A DNA stretch of 43,460 nucleotides from a virus, in the IMG/VR virus record IMGVR_UViG_3300036944_000900, positions 1 through 43,460 of that record; one strand, 5' to 3'. The notes under the pieces are model-generated. The model saw only the letters and a list, made by a program, of their open reading frames with translations, was not told where the DNA came from and ran no database searches. Positions 29,920 through 37,004 of the stretch are shown in pieces (within the stretch, counting starts at the first letter, position 1; the number at the start of each line of letters is the position of its first letter). A program made the position numbers and the translations under genes.

Positions 29920-30183
29920 ATGACCAACACCGCCGCCCAGATCGAACTCCTTCAGGACCTCCACTTCGGACTCCGCATGGACGCCCGCGACGTCGCTAAG
30001 GCTCGCGAGGAAATCTCCAATGTCAGGGACTTCCTGATTTTCCGAGCCGGTGGAGATGACACGAGCCGCTCTGTTGTAGAGGCACAGAAGATCTACAAGC
30101 TTCTGAACTATGAGCTCATCGATCTGGAGTCTAATATGAGAGATGTCGAAGAAGATCTGTCCATTCTGCGTGGAGAGGGCTAA
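29920..30183 (+). CDS. Helical hypothetical protein
   Basis: 87 aa (MTNTAAQIELLQDLHFGLRM), helical with an acidic coiled-coil end (YELIDLESNMRDVEEDL). Similar in style to the gene at 28950. AAAAGGA leader. Confidence 0.62.
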   Translation: MTNTAAQIELLQDLHFGLRMDARDVAKAREEISNVRDFLIFRAGGDDTSRSVVEAQKIYKLLNYELIDLESNMRDVEEDLSILRGEG

Positions 30184-30185
30184 TC

Positions 30186-30284
30186 ATGCGCGCTCTGATT
30201 CTTCTGATGGAATTCCTCTCGGTCAGCGCCTTCGTGGTTCTGATGATCCATATCGCGCTGTTCGCTGGCGGTGGTGGCTATTGA
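30186..30284 (+). CDS. Tiny single-TM protein
   Basis: 32 aa, hydrophobic helix (LMEFLSVSAFVVLMIHIALF) and a Gly tail. Two bases after the preceding stop; its stop overlaps the next ATG (TGATG). Confidence 0.5.
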   Translation: MRALILLMEFLSVSAFVVLMIHIALFAGGGGY

Positions 30285-30340
30285 TGGTAGCGATCATCCT
30301 ACTGGCCCTGCTAATAGCATATCCGCTATATCGCTCTTAG
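30284..30340 (+). CDS. Possible 18-aa TM peptide
   Basis: MVAIILLALLIAYPLYRS: a membrane helix with positive end, coupled by TGATG overlap. Very short; confidence is low. Confidence 0.35.
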   Translation: MVAIILLALLIAYPLYRS

Positions 30341-30346
30341 CGGCAT

Positions 30347-30376
30347 TTGACATTAATTCCATTCCTGATAGAATGG
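30347..30376 (+). promoter_or_regulatory. Early-type promoter, copy 16
   Basis: TTGACATTAATTC, 6 nt, TGATAGAATGG, leader ATATATCAGGTGGCAAGG. Confidence 0.85.
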
Positions 30377-30402
30377 ATATATCAGGTGGCAAGGAGCCAA
30401 AC

Positions 30403-30603
30403 ATGACCACGTTCATCGCAATGACCACGCCCAAGGGCCGGATCATCAACGTCAATCCGGCTTTCCCGATGCCCGCCGAGCACCTTGAGGAGTGGGACCG
30501 CTGGCTTGATGCCCTCGGGGATCAGGACGATTTCGATGAGGACTATGACACCAACGAGGACTACGCTCTCGGTGCTCCTCGCTTCAACTACGATCTGTTC
30601 TAA
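30403..30603 (+). CDS. Acidic hypothetical protein
   Basis: 66 aa: MTTFIAMTTPKGRIINVNPA then an acidic run (LGDQDDFDEDYDTNEDY). AAGGAG ribosome site. Strong acidity could suggest a nucleic-acid mimic, but nothing proves it. Confidence 0.62.
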   Translation: MTTFIAMTTPKGRIINVNPAFPMPAEHLEEWDRWLDALGDQDDFDEDYDTNEDYALGAPRFNYDLF

Positions 30604-30612
30604 GGAAACCAC

Positions 30613-31008
30613 ATGTTCTACGAGTACAACCAAAACAACTCCGGCGGTAGCTTCCTCATGGATGAGGATGTCGCTCATCATGTCATCATCGAAGCTCGAT
30701 CTGCTGAAGCTGCTGATGCTATCGCTGAGAATATCGGCATCTATTTCAACGGAACTGAGGACGACGGTCCGGACTGTCCGTGCTGTGGTGACCGCTGGCG
30801 ATCGGCGTACGGTGATGGCGATGAGGTCCCTTCGATCTACGGCAGCCCGGCTGACCAATACGACAGCGGGCTGAAGAGGGACTCCCGGGACATGTGGACG
30901 CCGATCGGCGAGCCGTATGCCTATATCTATTACGCCGATGGTCGTAAGGCGTCGCTGATCAACGGCCCGGCCAACGAGCCCGTCCAGGTGGTGATCGATA
31001 GCCACTAA
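30613..31008 (+). CDS. MFYEYNQNNSGGSF-type phage protein (DUF7296-like)
   Basis: 131 aa opening MFYEYNQNNSGGSFLMDED, a common phage family. Internal IGIYFNGTEDDGPDCPCCGDRW contains a CxCCGDRW metal-binding-like motif. Function unknown. AAGGAA leader ten bases after the previous gene. Confidence 0.8.
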   Translation: MFYEYNQNNSGGSFLMDEDVAHHVIIEARSAEAADAIAENIGIYFNGTEDDGPDCPCCGDRWRSAYGDGDEVPSIYGSPADQYDSGLKRDSRDMWTPIGEPYAYIYYADGRKASLINGPANEPVQVVIDSH

Positions 31009-31015
31009 GCGCAGT

Positions 31016-31045
31016 TTGACATTAATTCATTCTATGATAGAATGG
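31016..31045 (+). promoter_or_regulatory. Early-type promoter, copy 17
   Basis: TTGACATTAATTC, 6 nt, TGATAGAATGG, leader ATATATCAGGTGGCAAGGG. Confidence 0.85.
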
Positions 31046-31100
31046 ATATATCAGGTGGCAAGGGAATGGCCCTCCACCTCCTCTGAATGGGAACTACCAC

Positions 31101-31340
31101 ATGTACGCTCTGAAGATCGAATCCACTCACACGATCACCACCTTCGACACCTGGGCCGGTCTGACCGACTTTATCGACATCTGGGATGCCGCTGGCTTTC
31201 CGATCGGCGAGTACGAGATCGACATCCTCGAGGACGGTGACGCTGTTCGCACGAACCTCATGAGCGGGTTCGATCTGATCGTGGAAAACGGCACTCCTCT
31301 GTCCTGCGATCCCTCTCGCGAAACGTACTGGTGCATGTGA
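31101..31340 (+). CDS. Hypothetical protein
   Basis: 79 aa (MYALKIESTHTITTFDTWAG), beta-rich with EYEIDILEDGDAV. Similar in style to the gene at 31725. Unrecognised. Confidence 0.62.
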   Translation: MYALKIESTHTITTFDTWAGLTDFIDIWDAAGFPIGEYEIDILEDGDAVRTNLMSGFDLIVENGTPLSCDPSRETYWCM

Positions 31341-31341
31341 G

Positions 31342-31503
31342 GTGGATTTTACCGAAACTCCTGGAGCTGAAGACCTGAGCGAAGAGCTGGGTCAGCTCCT
31401 TTCAGATTACTATCAAGATCGGAACGTAACGGCAGAGACTCTCTGTATGGTGTTGCAGGCAGCTCTTGAGGAATGGGTCAGTTATACAGTTTATTATGAT
31501 TGA
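31342..31503 (+). CDS. Small acidic protein, GTG start
   Basis: 53 aa from GTG one base after the preceding stop; helical (ETLCMVLQAALEEWVSY). Stop abuts the candidate ncRNA. The start is uncertain because no ribosome site stands out. Confidence 0.5.
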   Translation: MDFTETPGAEDLSEELGQLLSDYYQDRNVTAETLCMVLQAALEEWVSYTVYYD

Positions 31504-31663
31504 GCGCGCGAGCGCATAAAGACCGCCGGTCCGCTGGTGACCATCCGTCTTAGCTCTGTGCCAGCAAGCCAAGGTCCTCCTGCCAGGGGATAGGTAGCCG
31601 GCTTCGATCCCCGGGGTGTGTCTTTATGCGCTCGCGTGTTAGCGCGGGCCCGCGCTGTTTTTT
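31504..31663 (+). ncRNA. Candidate structured ncRNA with 17-bp closing stem
   Basis: A perfect 17-bp stem (31507-31523 with 31620-31636), extendable with G-U pairs, encloses ~96 nt. The enclosed part includes hairpin GGTC/GACC and a T-arm-like CCGGC-TTCGATC-CCCGG with one mismatch. A strong terminator follows at once. No ORF fits. Could be a tRNA-like or regulatory RNA; family unknown. Confidence 0.6.
31641..31663 (+). terminator. Rho-independent terminator
   Basis: AGCGCGGGCCCGCGCT palindrome followed by G and six T. Confidence 0.85.
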
Positions 31664-31668
31664 CCTAT

Positions 31669-31698
31669 TTGACATTAATTCGCCATATGATAGAATGG
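31669..31698 (+). promoter_or_regulatory. Early-type promoter, copy 18
   Basis: TTGACATTAATTC, 6 nt, TGATAGAATGG, leader ATATATCAAGAGGCAAGG. Confidence 0.85.
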
Positions 31699-31724
31699 AT
31701 ATATCAAGAGGCAAGGAGCCAATC

Positions 31725-31901
31725 ATGCATATCTTCATCACCATCATCGACGGCGTTAACGAGGGCGTTTTCTCCACCGAGGCCGATGCTTCGGAATTCC
31801 TCGACACGTATGGCGCGAACTATGGTACGCCGGAATCCGCTGAGATCCAGAACTGGATCGTCGGTGGTGGAATGGTCGAAGAAATCCAGTTCGGGAGCTG
31901 A
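31725..31901 (+). CDS. Small hypothetical protein
   Basis: 58 aa (MHIFITIIDGVNEGVFSTEA), beta-strand then helix. AAGGAG ribosome site eight bases before ATG. Confidence 0.6.
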   Translation: MHIFITIIDGVNEGVFSTEADASEFLDTYGANYGTPESAEIQNWIVGGGMVEEIQFGS

Positions 31902-31906
31902 ATCTG

Positions 31907-32155
31907 ATGAACTGGAAACCGATTGAGCAGCTAGTGGTCGAGAACCCGATCTGGGTGATCAAGTACGATATGTATGAGGATCCGATCACTCGCACGGCGT
32001 GTGCTTCCTCTGTTCCAGGCGCTATCAAGTTCACCGATTGTCATGGCTATTACACATCCGAACAAGATGCGCTAGCCGTGATGTTTCATTTCCCCAAGCC
32101 CAACTCCTATCGCGTCGAGAAAGTTTATCAGAGGAAACTGATTAATGCAGAATAG
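31907..32155 (+). CDS. Hypothetical protein
   Basis: 82 aa, MNWKPIEQLVVENPIWVIKY, then FHFPKPNSYRVEKVY. Overlaps the next gene by 11 bases. Unrecognised. Confidence 0.6.
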   Translation: MNWKPIEQLVVENPIWVIKYDMYEDPITRTACASSVPGAIKFTDCHGYYTSEQDALAVMFHFPKPNSYRVEKVYQRKLINAE

Positions 32156-32291
32156 CTCCAATTGGTATGATCGTCTCCTGCAAGCCGCCTGGGTCAAAGC
32201 CCATCGAGAAAACTTACGCAACCAGTTCGAGCGGCAACAGGCCATCAAGCGCCTCAATGACAAACTCGATGCCGCTCTGAAAGCCTGTTGA
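32145..32291 (+). CDS. Small basic helical protein
   Basis: 48 aa, helical and Arg/Gln-rich (HRENLRNQFERQQAIKRL). Its stop codon TGA is inside the -35 TTGACA of the next promoter. Confidence 0.58.
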   Translation: MQNSSNWYDRLLQAAWVKAHRENLRNQFERQQAIKRLNDKLDAALKAC

Positions 32292-32317
32292 CATTAATTC
32301 GTCATATGATAGAATGG
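32288..32317 (+). promoter_or_regulatory. Early-type promoter, copy 19
   Basis: TTGACATTAATTC, 6 nt, TGATAGAATGG, leader GTATCAGGAAACAGGAA. Confidence 0.85.
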
Positions 32318-32339
32318 TATCAGGAAACAGGAACCAGAC

Positions 32340-32570
32340 ATGGTCAAGACGTATAAGACATACGGCGCTGCAGTCGCTGACTTCTCTCAACGCATGTTCG
32401 ATCTAGCATACGGAGAATCTCCTCCTGCTCCTCGGGCTTGGGTCAATCTGCAGTTTGCTATGCGACATTTTTGTTCAGGGACAAAGCTGCATCCCGACAC
32501 TATCATCGCCGACTCCTACCGAGAGTTTACCAAGAAGACGATGGCATACGATAAGAAAGGCGTAAGTTAA
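32340..32570 (+). CDS. Hypothetical protein
   Basis: 76 aa, MVKTYKTYGAAVADFSQRMF, helical with FCSGTKLHPDTIIADSYREF. Heads a five-gene run to 33626. Confidence 0.62.
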   Translation: MVKTYKTYGAAVADFSQRMFDLAYGESPPAPRAWVNLQFAMRHFCSGTKLHPDTIIADSYREFTKKTMAYDKKGVS

Positions 32571-32571
32571 T

Positions 32572-32820
32572 ATGAAGTTCGAATACACACCGACTACAGC
32601 TGATCTTTCTCAATTTCAGAAATCCTGTGGTCTCAACTATCCGATCACTCCCATGACGTATGTCTACCGGTTTGCTATGTCTGGCGAAGGCCCAGAAGCC
32701 TATAACTGGGAAGATAAGCCGCATCGTTTGGTATATGATCTATGTGCACGGATTGAAGAACTAGAGCATTTCATCGGACACCAACTTGGATTTCCTCCTC
32801 CTGTATGGAAAAGTTTCTGA
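32572..32820 (+). CDS. Hypothetical protein
   Basis: 82 aa, MKFEYTPTTADLSQFQKSCG, with YNWEDKPHRLVYDLCARIEE. One base after the preceding stop. Unrecognised. Confidence 0.62.
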   Translation: MKFEYTPTTADLSQFQKSCGLNYPITPMTYVYRFAMSGEGPEAYNWEDKPHRLVYDLCARIEELEHFIGHQLGFPPPVWKSF

Positions 32821-32821
32821 T

Positions 32822-32977
32822 ATGACTGATGCTTATACACTCAGCATTCTAACGATCGTCCTTCTCATGCGGGTTCTAGTCGTTCCTGTTAAGTGGCTCT
32901 TTGGTATGAAGACCGAGGAGATTGATTTTGTCTGGATCGTTATCACCATGCTAGCTATCGCGGTCATTGTCAAATGA
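32822..32977 (+). CDS. Small membrane protein
   Basis: 51 aa, two hydrophobic helices (LSILTIVLLMRVLVVPV; WIVITMLAIAVIV). ATGA overlap with the next membrane gene. Confidence 0.62.
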   Translation: MTDAYTLSILTIVLLMRVLVVPVKWLFGMKTEEIDFVWIVITMLAIAVIVK

Positions 32978-33126
32978 TCTGGTTTGCTGTTATGATCAAT
33001 ACGTTCGTGTTTGTTTCCAATCTCCTGATGATATACAATAAGATCCGTATGAATGAGCATTACGAATTCGAGCTGCTTCTGGTTTGGATATCGTTTACTG
33101 CTCTTATTATGTTGACAATCCAATGA
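32974..33126 (+). CDS. Small membrane protein
   Basis: 50 aa, two TM helices (FAVMINTFVFVSNLLMIY; LLLVWISFTALIMLTI) around a charged turn. Coupled by ATGA at both ends; probably a pair with the preceding protein. Confidence 0.6.
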   Translation: MIWFAVMINTFVFVSNLLMIYNKIRMNEHYEFELLLVWISFTALIMLTIQ

Positions 33127-33626
33127 GTCATCAACCAAAAGTTCCAGGAACCACACTAGCTGATCTACATATCAGTGCTTCTCTGCTCGATATCGATGCA
33201 GAATGGTCTGAATGCACTCATATGAAGACTCTTCGGCTATATGCTGACAACTCGCATAAGTCTCTTACCGGTAACGACAAAACTGGTGCAAGCCGTAAAG
33301 TCGGCGTATATCGGCATACGGCTGTTATTGATGACGAGCCTGTTGTGATATATGTTGGTATGACGATGGCTGGAAGTTCTAGTATCGCTAATCGACAGAC
33401 TTCTCATTTTTGTTCTTTTAAGAATCCCAAGAACACAACCGAGAAGTCGGGCTGGAAATATCGTGATCTGATTCAAAAGCTGGGTGTAGATTATCTAGAT
33501 GTCAGAATCGAATATGTCGATCTGACTCATTTGAACGTCGGGTTGATTCCTCTCTTCGAGATTCTCAGCATCAATCATCTGCTGCCTCTGATTAATCAGC
33601 GAGATAAGTCAGAAATTATCGAATAG
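33123..33626 (+). CDS. GIY-YIG nuclease-fold protein
   Basis: 167 aa. GIY-YIG elements in order: GVY (61-63), YVG (77-79), R91 and H95 in IANRQTSHF, E146 in LFEILSI, and N158 in PLIN. Free-standing rather than in an intron, and coupled to membrane genes, so it may be a homing or early host-DNA nuclease. Active-site residues appear intact. Confidence 0.75.
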   Translation: MSHQPKVPGTTLADLHISASLLDIDAEWSECTHMKTLRLYADNSHKSLTGNDKTGASRKVGVYRHTAVIDDEPVVIYVGMTMAGSSSIANRQTSHFCSFKNPKNTTEKSGWKYRDLIQKLGVDYLDVRIEYVDLTHLNVGLIPLFEILSINHLLPLINQRDKSEIIE

Positions 33627-33630
33627 ATAG

Positions 33631-33660
33631 TGTACAACAATTCCGTTCCTGATAGAATGG
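33631..33660 (+). promoter_or_regulatory. Early-type promoter, copy 20 (divergent -35)
   Basis: TGTACAACAATTC, 6 nt, TGATAGAATGG. Drives the coiled-coil genes and possibly the first part of the microprotein array. Confidence 0.7.
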
Positions 33661-33715
33661 ATCTATAAGGAAACACGGAAACAACTAAAACTGATTATGT
33701 CTGGTGAGAATGTAA

Positions 33716-33943
33716 ATGTTTGATTCTGATGAGTTGCAATGGGAAATTGGAATATTAAAGAAGCAGAATGAACTTCTAGTCGAAAAGATTGAAGAGCTGG
33801 AACAGACTATCGAAGAGATGGCCGAGACTATTCGCCAACAAGAAGCTGAGATCTATGACCAGAATAGCCATATCGAAGAGCTGACTGAGGAAGTCACTTC
33901 GCTCCGCTATCGAATCGATGATGGTTATGACGATTACCGATAA
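33716..33943 (+). CDS. Coiled-coil protein
   Basis: 75 aa, continuous acidic coiled coil (ELLVEKIEELEQTIEEMAET). Likely forms dimers. Confidence 0.65.
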   Translation: MFDSDELQWEIGILKKQNELLVEKIEELEQTIEEMAETIRQQEAEIYDQNSHIEELTEEVTSLRYRIDDGYDDYR

Positions 33944-33958
33944 GGATTTGAATGAACA

Positions 33959-34183
33959 ATGACTGAATCTGCATGGTCCGCTATCTCTACACTAGAGAGT
34001 CAGATTGAATCTCTCCGAGAAGAGAATACCGAAATCCGTGGTAGAATTGAGGAACTAGAGCGATCTCTAGCTGACTCTGATGAAGGTATTCGCCGAATCA
34101 TCGAAGACTTGCTAACTTCAGCAATCCCCTCGGATGGCGTATGGAATGAACTTTCCCCTTTCCCTGGATTGTTAAAACTTTAA
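33959..34183 (+). CDS. Coiled-coil protein
   Basis: 74 aa, coiled coil (LESQIESLREENTEIRGRIE) followed by a hydrophobic end. Sister of the preceding gene in style. Confidence 0.62.
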   Translation: MTESAWSAISTLESQIESLREENTEIRGRIEELERSLADSDEGIRRIIEDLLTSAIPSDGVWNELSPFPGLLKL

Positions 34184-34198
34184 GAAGAAAGAAATAAC

Positions 34199-34381
34199 AT
34201 GAATATTATCTCAGTTACCGATGAAGGCACTGGTGAAAAAATCTTCATTAATGCCAATTACATCATTCGCTTTCGGTCAAATGCTAACGGTACTCGAGTC
34301 GAACTACAAAATGCTACCGGTGGCTTCTACATTAAAGAATCTGCCGAGTGGCTATTCGAACGTCTTAATAATATTGCCTAA
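34199..34381 (+). CDS. Small FlbD-like protein
   Basis: 60 aa: KIFINANYIIRFRSNANGT and FYIKESAEWLFERL resemble the small flagellar FlbD/beta-barrel pattern (NAxxIxxF...VKES). Resemblance only; no flagellar context. Confidence 0.55.
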   Translation: MNIISVTDEGTGEKIFINANYIIRFRSNANGTRVELQNATGGFYIKESAEWLFERLNNIA

Positions 34382-34394
34382 GGAAAGAAAAAAT

Positions 34395-34865
34395 ATGAAT
34401 ACCACTACTGACTATCTCGCCGACCTTCGAGAGGTTATTGCTATGCAGTCTCAGATCCTTTCTATGAAGGATGAGATCATTGCTACTAAGAATGATACCA
34501 TCGCCGCTCTGAAAGAGTCTCTGGCTAAGAACAAGTCTCTCTATGACGATATCGAAAAGCTGGTGATTGAAAATGAATCTCTGACAGATAGGATCGATCG
34601 CCAGGCGGTAACCATTGTTGCTAAGAACACTCAGATCGCCGAGCTGGAAAATGAGCTAGCGACTAATAGTAAGAATGTAGCTTCTGTTATGGATCAGGTC
34701 GATGTCGTTCTGAGGAAGAATGCCGAGCTGACTTCTAAAGTCCGTTGGCGGGAAGAGAAGCTTGCTGAATATAAAAACGAGATCGAATGTATGAACAAGA
34801 ATCTGGATCAATACGAAAAAGCTCTAGCTTTTCAGTTCGCGATAAACAAGGAGACTAAACAATGA
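34395..34865 (+). CDS. Long coiled-coil protein
   Basis: 156 aa, nearly all heptad repeat (AMQSQILSMKDEIIATKNDT, then ASVMDQVDVVLRKNAELTSK). AAGGAAAG leader. ATGA overlap with the next tiny gene. Confidence 0.68.
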   Translation: MNTTTDYLADLREVIAMQSQILSMKDEIIATKNDTIAALKESLAKNKSLYDDIEKLVIENESLTDRIDRQAVTIVAKNTQIAELENELATNSKNVASVMDQVDVVLRKNAELTSKVRWREEKLAEYKNEIECMNKNLDQYEKALAFQFAINKETKQ

Positions 34866-34954
34866 CTAACATTCTAACCTGGCTAAAGGATCTTCTGGAC
34901 ACGTTTGTTCGCAGCTTTCTGGAATCATTCCTTAGTGGAGATCATCGAGACTAA
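34862..34954 (+). CDS. Tiny amphipathic peptide
   Basis: 30 aa, amphipathic helix (ILTWLKDLLDTFVRSFLESF). Coupled by ATGA to the coiled-coil gene. Could associate with membrane; low certainty. Confidence 0.45.
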   Translation: MTNILTWLKDLLDTFVRSFLESFLSGDHRD

Positions 34955-34955
34955 T

Positions 34956-35138
34956 ATGTCATACTCGCTCTATACGAAGCTACTTTTAGTTGCATTCACT
35001 CTTTTGTCTGTTGGCTTCTTCTTTTCGTCTTTCCCGCCTTTTTTGTTAGTAATCAGCGCGACTGGCGTCTTCGTGTCTGCGTGTGCTATCGCTGCGGATG
35101 AACACTGGAAGAAGATGCAAGACCGTTGGGACGATTAA
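34956..35138 (+). CDS. Small membrane protein
   Basis: 60 aa, two TM helices (LLLVAFTLLSVGFFF; FLLVISATGVFVSACAIA) and an acidic end. One base after the preceding stop. Confidence 0.6.
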   Translation: MSYSLYTKLLLVAFTLLSVGFFFSSFPPFLLVISATGVFVSACAIAADEHWKKMQDRWDD

Positions 35139-35141
35139 CAG

Positions 35142-35336
35142 ATGTCGCATTACGATAGACTCTATGTCATTCTAGAGAATGATAAGCAGAATCCGGTGAG
35201 AGCTCTGGGAATCTATGGTGATAGCAAAACCGCATACGAAGTTTTAGATCAGTGGCAGAAAAAACTGCCGTATTCTTATCTCTGGTTGCATCTCATAGAA
35301 GATACATTCCTAATTCCAGAAAGAAAGTGTGATTAA
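35142..35336 (+). CDS. Hypothetical protein related to the gene at 41698
   Basis: 64 aa. LYVILENDKQNPVRALGIYG, then TAYEVLDQW, is similar in order to YVIYLKKDNETEAVAVFTD, then RAYDKLLWL, in the array gene at 41698, so the two may be paralogs. Confidence 0.6.
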   Translation: MSHYDRLYVILENDKQNPVRALGIYGDSKTAYEVLDQWQKKLPYSYLWLHLIEDTFLIPERKCD

Positions 35337-35337
35337 A

Positions 35338-35724
35338 ATGGTTACTAAGTTATATCTACAGGAAAAGTATGATCCGTCCTTTCCGCAGCTGACCACATGG
35401 CGGCTGATTGAAAATACACCCGCTGGACCGAATGTCTTCTGGGAACTTTCCTACAGAGATATTCGAACCGGTTCCGCGCTACTAACACATACTGAACGCA
35501 GATTCAGTAAAAGCTTCGTCGATGAGGATGTTCCAAGCATCAGCTTCTACTATAGTATCACAAAAAACGAGCCTACTGTGTCTGATAGTAATACTATTGT
35601 CGATAACATTCGGAAAGCTCTAAGGTGTGAAGTAGTATACATTAACCGTAAGCGTGAAGAACAAGCAGACGAAATCGAAGCATGGAAGAATATGATCTGG
35701 CGGCCAGTGGAAGACATACATTGA
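35338..35724 (+). CDS. Hypothetical protein
   Basis: 128 aa, YLQEKYDPSFPQLTTWRLIE, beta-rich. ATG at 35338 or GTG at 35329 are both possible. Its stop overlaps the TTG start of the first array gene. Confidence 0.62.
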   Translation: MVTKLYLQEKYDPSFPQLTTWRLIENTPAGPNVFWELSYRDIRTGSALLTHTERRFSKSFVDEDVPSISFYYSITKNEPTVSDSNTIVDNIRKALRCEVVYINRKREEQADEIEAWKNMIWRPVEDIH

Positions 35725-35900
35725 AATCAGTTCGAGCTAAACTAAAGAATGAACCCTGGACTAGAGCTCATCAAAAAACTATAACCTATAATCAATTCGA
35801 GTATACACTCTGGAGTCGTATTGTAAATTCCTTTGAACTAAAGTTCAGATCACCAATTCGAGTACTAATCTGGGAAAAATTAGTCAATGAGAAGAATTAA
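35721..35900 (+). CDS. Array microprotein 1 (TTG start)
   Basis: 59 aa, reading MKSVRAKLKNEPW with a TTG start that overlaps the previous stop (TTGA). C-terminal IRVLIWEKLVNEKN carries the family IWxxL motif. First clear member of the MKxV array. Confidence 0.6.
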   Translation: MKSVRAKLKNEPWTRAHQKTITYNQFEYTLWSRIVNSFELKFRSPIRVLIWEKLVNEKN

Positions 35901-36084
35901 GAACTTCGGACTTACTCTTCCTGGCGAATATACTCTTCTATCTAGAGTTAGGTTAGTTGAGGCTGTCAATTATACCACAAGAGATAGATTGTATCACGAA
36001 GTTAATCCCAGAGAGGTTTGGGCTTTCCGCAGTCATATTATCTTAGATTTGAGAGATCTACATGAATATGAAACAACATTCTAA
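35887..36084 (+). CDS. Array microprotein 2
   Basis: 65 aa, MRRIKNFGLTL...; overlaps member 1 by 14 bases. Contains REVWAFRSHIILDLRDL, a shifted form of the tryptophan motif. Confidence 0.6.
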   Translation: MRRIKNFGLTLPGEYTLLSRVRLVEAVNYTTRDRLYHEVNPREVWAFRSHIILDLRDLHEYETTF

Positions 36085-36220
36085 TCCGAAACCAAAGCAG
36101 AAGAAGTCAGACCCGAAACACTGGCCGATTTATGTATCTCCCTTGTTAGCTACTTATAAGAGTAACTTCATGAAAGAAGACGAGGAACATTGGCCGAGAG
36201 ATGATTATGATGAGTACTAA
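36062..36220 (+). CDS. Charged microprotein within the array
   Basis: 52 aa, Lys/Pro-rich start (PKPKQKKSDPKHWP) and acidic end (EHWPRDDYDEY). It lacks the family signature and overlaps both neighbours. Confidence 0.5.
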   Translation: MNMKQHSNPKPKQKKSDPKHWPIYVSPLLATYKSNFMKEDEEHWPRDDYDEY

Positions 36221-36410
36221 GCGTAAGAAAATGAGATTGGTTTCTAGAAAGTTAACTCAGTCTGCGCTTCTACCGGTTGGAGTTAAGTTAGAAAAGATGT
36301 ATACTGGTTCGGTTCAGGACAATATCTGGAATAAACTTGCAACAAGCCTTGGTTATCAACATCAGAGAAGAATCTTACAAGATTTATCAACTCAGCGTTG
36401 GCCAGCATGA
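36210..36410 (+). CDS. Array microprotein 3
   Basis: 66 aa from 36210; an ATG at 36231 gives MRLVSRKL, which fits the family start better. SVQDNIWNKLATSL is the clearest early example of the (D/N)xIWxxL motif. Confidence 0.58.
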   Translation: MSTKRKKMRLVSRKLTQSALLPVGVKLEKMYTGSVQDNIWNKLATSLGYQHQRRILQDLSTQRWPA

Positions 36411-36577
36411 AAAGTGTATCTCTTATCATTCCTAAAGTTGAACAGCTTGCTGGGCGGCCAATCAGAGAACAAATAGATAATAGTAAAGTCGTTCAACAAT
36501 TAGTTCCTGTCACTCGCCGGGGTGTTACTCCAATTGCTTTACATATATGGCGAAGTTTGGCTTCTTCTTTAAGTTAA
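36407..36577 (+). CDS. Array microprotein 4
   Basis: 56 aa, MKSVSLIIPKVEQL, ending ALHIWRSLASSLS. ATGA overlap with the preceding member. Last gene before a terminator-like hairpin. Confidence 0.6.
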   Translation: MKSVSLIIPKVEQLAGRPIREQIDNSKVVQQLVPVTRRGVTPIALHIWRSLASSLS

Positions 36578-36613
36578 ATCTAGCCTAAATTTCATACCAA
36601 TTTAGTCACTCTA

Positions 36614-36679
36614 CAGGGCATATTTTTCTAGTTTTCTATCGAAATCGGTAGTTTATTGGAAGGATATGCCCTGCTTTTT
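36614..36679 (+). terminator. Long-hairpin terminator candidate
   Basis: Perfect 10-bp stem CAGGGCATAT/ATATGCCCTG around a 40-nt loop with inner CTATCG/CGGTAG hairpin, then CTTTTTG. It splits the array into two transcripts, or is a regulatory RNA. Confidence 0.55.
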
Positions 36680-36720
36680 GATGTTTATTTGACTTTTAGA
36701 GTAGAGATATGAGAAATTCA

Positions 36721-36785
36721 CTCTGTGGTGAACGGAGCAGCGTTTGTCGGATAGATATAAGGCTAAGATGCTTCTGTGCACGGAG
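36721..36785 (+). repeat. Paired-palindrome element, copy 3 (degenerate)
   Basis: CTCTGTGGTGAACGGAG, then CGTTTGTCGGATAGAT (matches copy 2 at 13 of 14 leading bases), then TTCTGTGCACGGAG. Same order and spacing as 22988-23049. Confidence 0.7.
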
Positions 36786-36802
36786 GAGGCAGTTTCAGAC
36801 TA

Positions 36803-36832
36803 TGTACATTAATTCGGAATATGATAGAATAA
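36803..36832 (+). promoter_or_regulatory. Early-type promoter, copy 21 (main array promoter)
   Basis: TGTACATTAATTC, 6 nt, TGATAGAATAA. The ATG at 36837 is about seven bases after the -10, so the transcript may be leaderless. Confidence 0.78.
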
Positions 36833-36836
36833 CTAT

Positions 36837-37004
36837 ATGAAAAACATTGCACATACCCTCAAACTCGAAACTCGTAGATCTGTCATGAACCAGATCCACG
36901 GAAAGACTAAGAAAATAAAGGGAGTTTCTCAGGTCACGATTAAGCTTGCTTATCGGCCAATTATTTTTACTCATTTTGTAATTAAAGAAAATCTAGGTTT
37001 ATGA
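36837..37004 (+). CDS. Array microprotein 5
   Basis: 55 aa, MKNIAHTLKLETRR, very basic. No ribosome site; the start lies at the expected +1 of the promoter. Ends in ATGA overlap with the next gene. Lacks the Trp motif. Confidence 0.58.
   Translation: MKNIAHTLKLETRRSVMNQIHGKTKKIKGVSQVTIKLAYRPIIFTHFVIKENLGL

Noticed and set aside
30382-31005. 207-codon antisense frame over 30403-31008
   Set aside because: The plus strand encodes the recognisable MFYEYNQNNSGGSF family; the antisense is low-complexity.
31504-31663. tmRNA or complete tRNA at the structured RNA
   Set aside because: No D-arm, no CCA and no tag frame; only a T-arm-like hairpin with a mismatch.
17065-33660. CRISPR array or phage repeat-spacer system from the regular repeats
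   Set aside because: The repeats are promoters with -35/-10 structure in front of genes, spaced irregularly, with coding sequence between.
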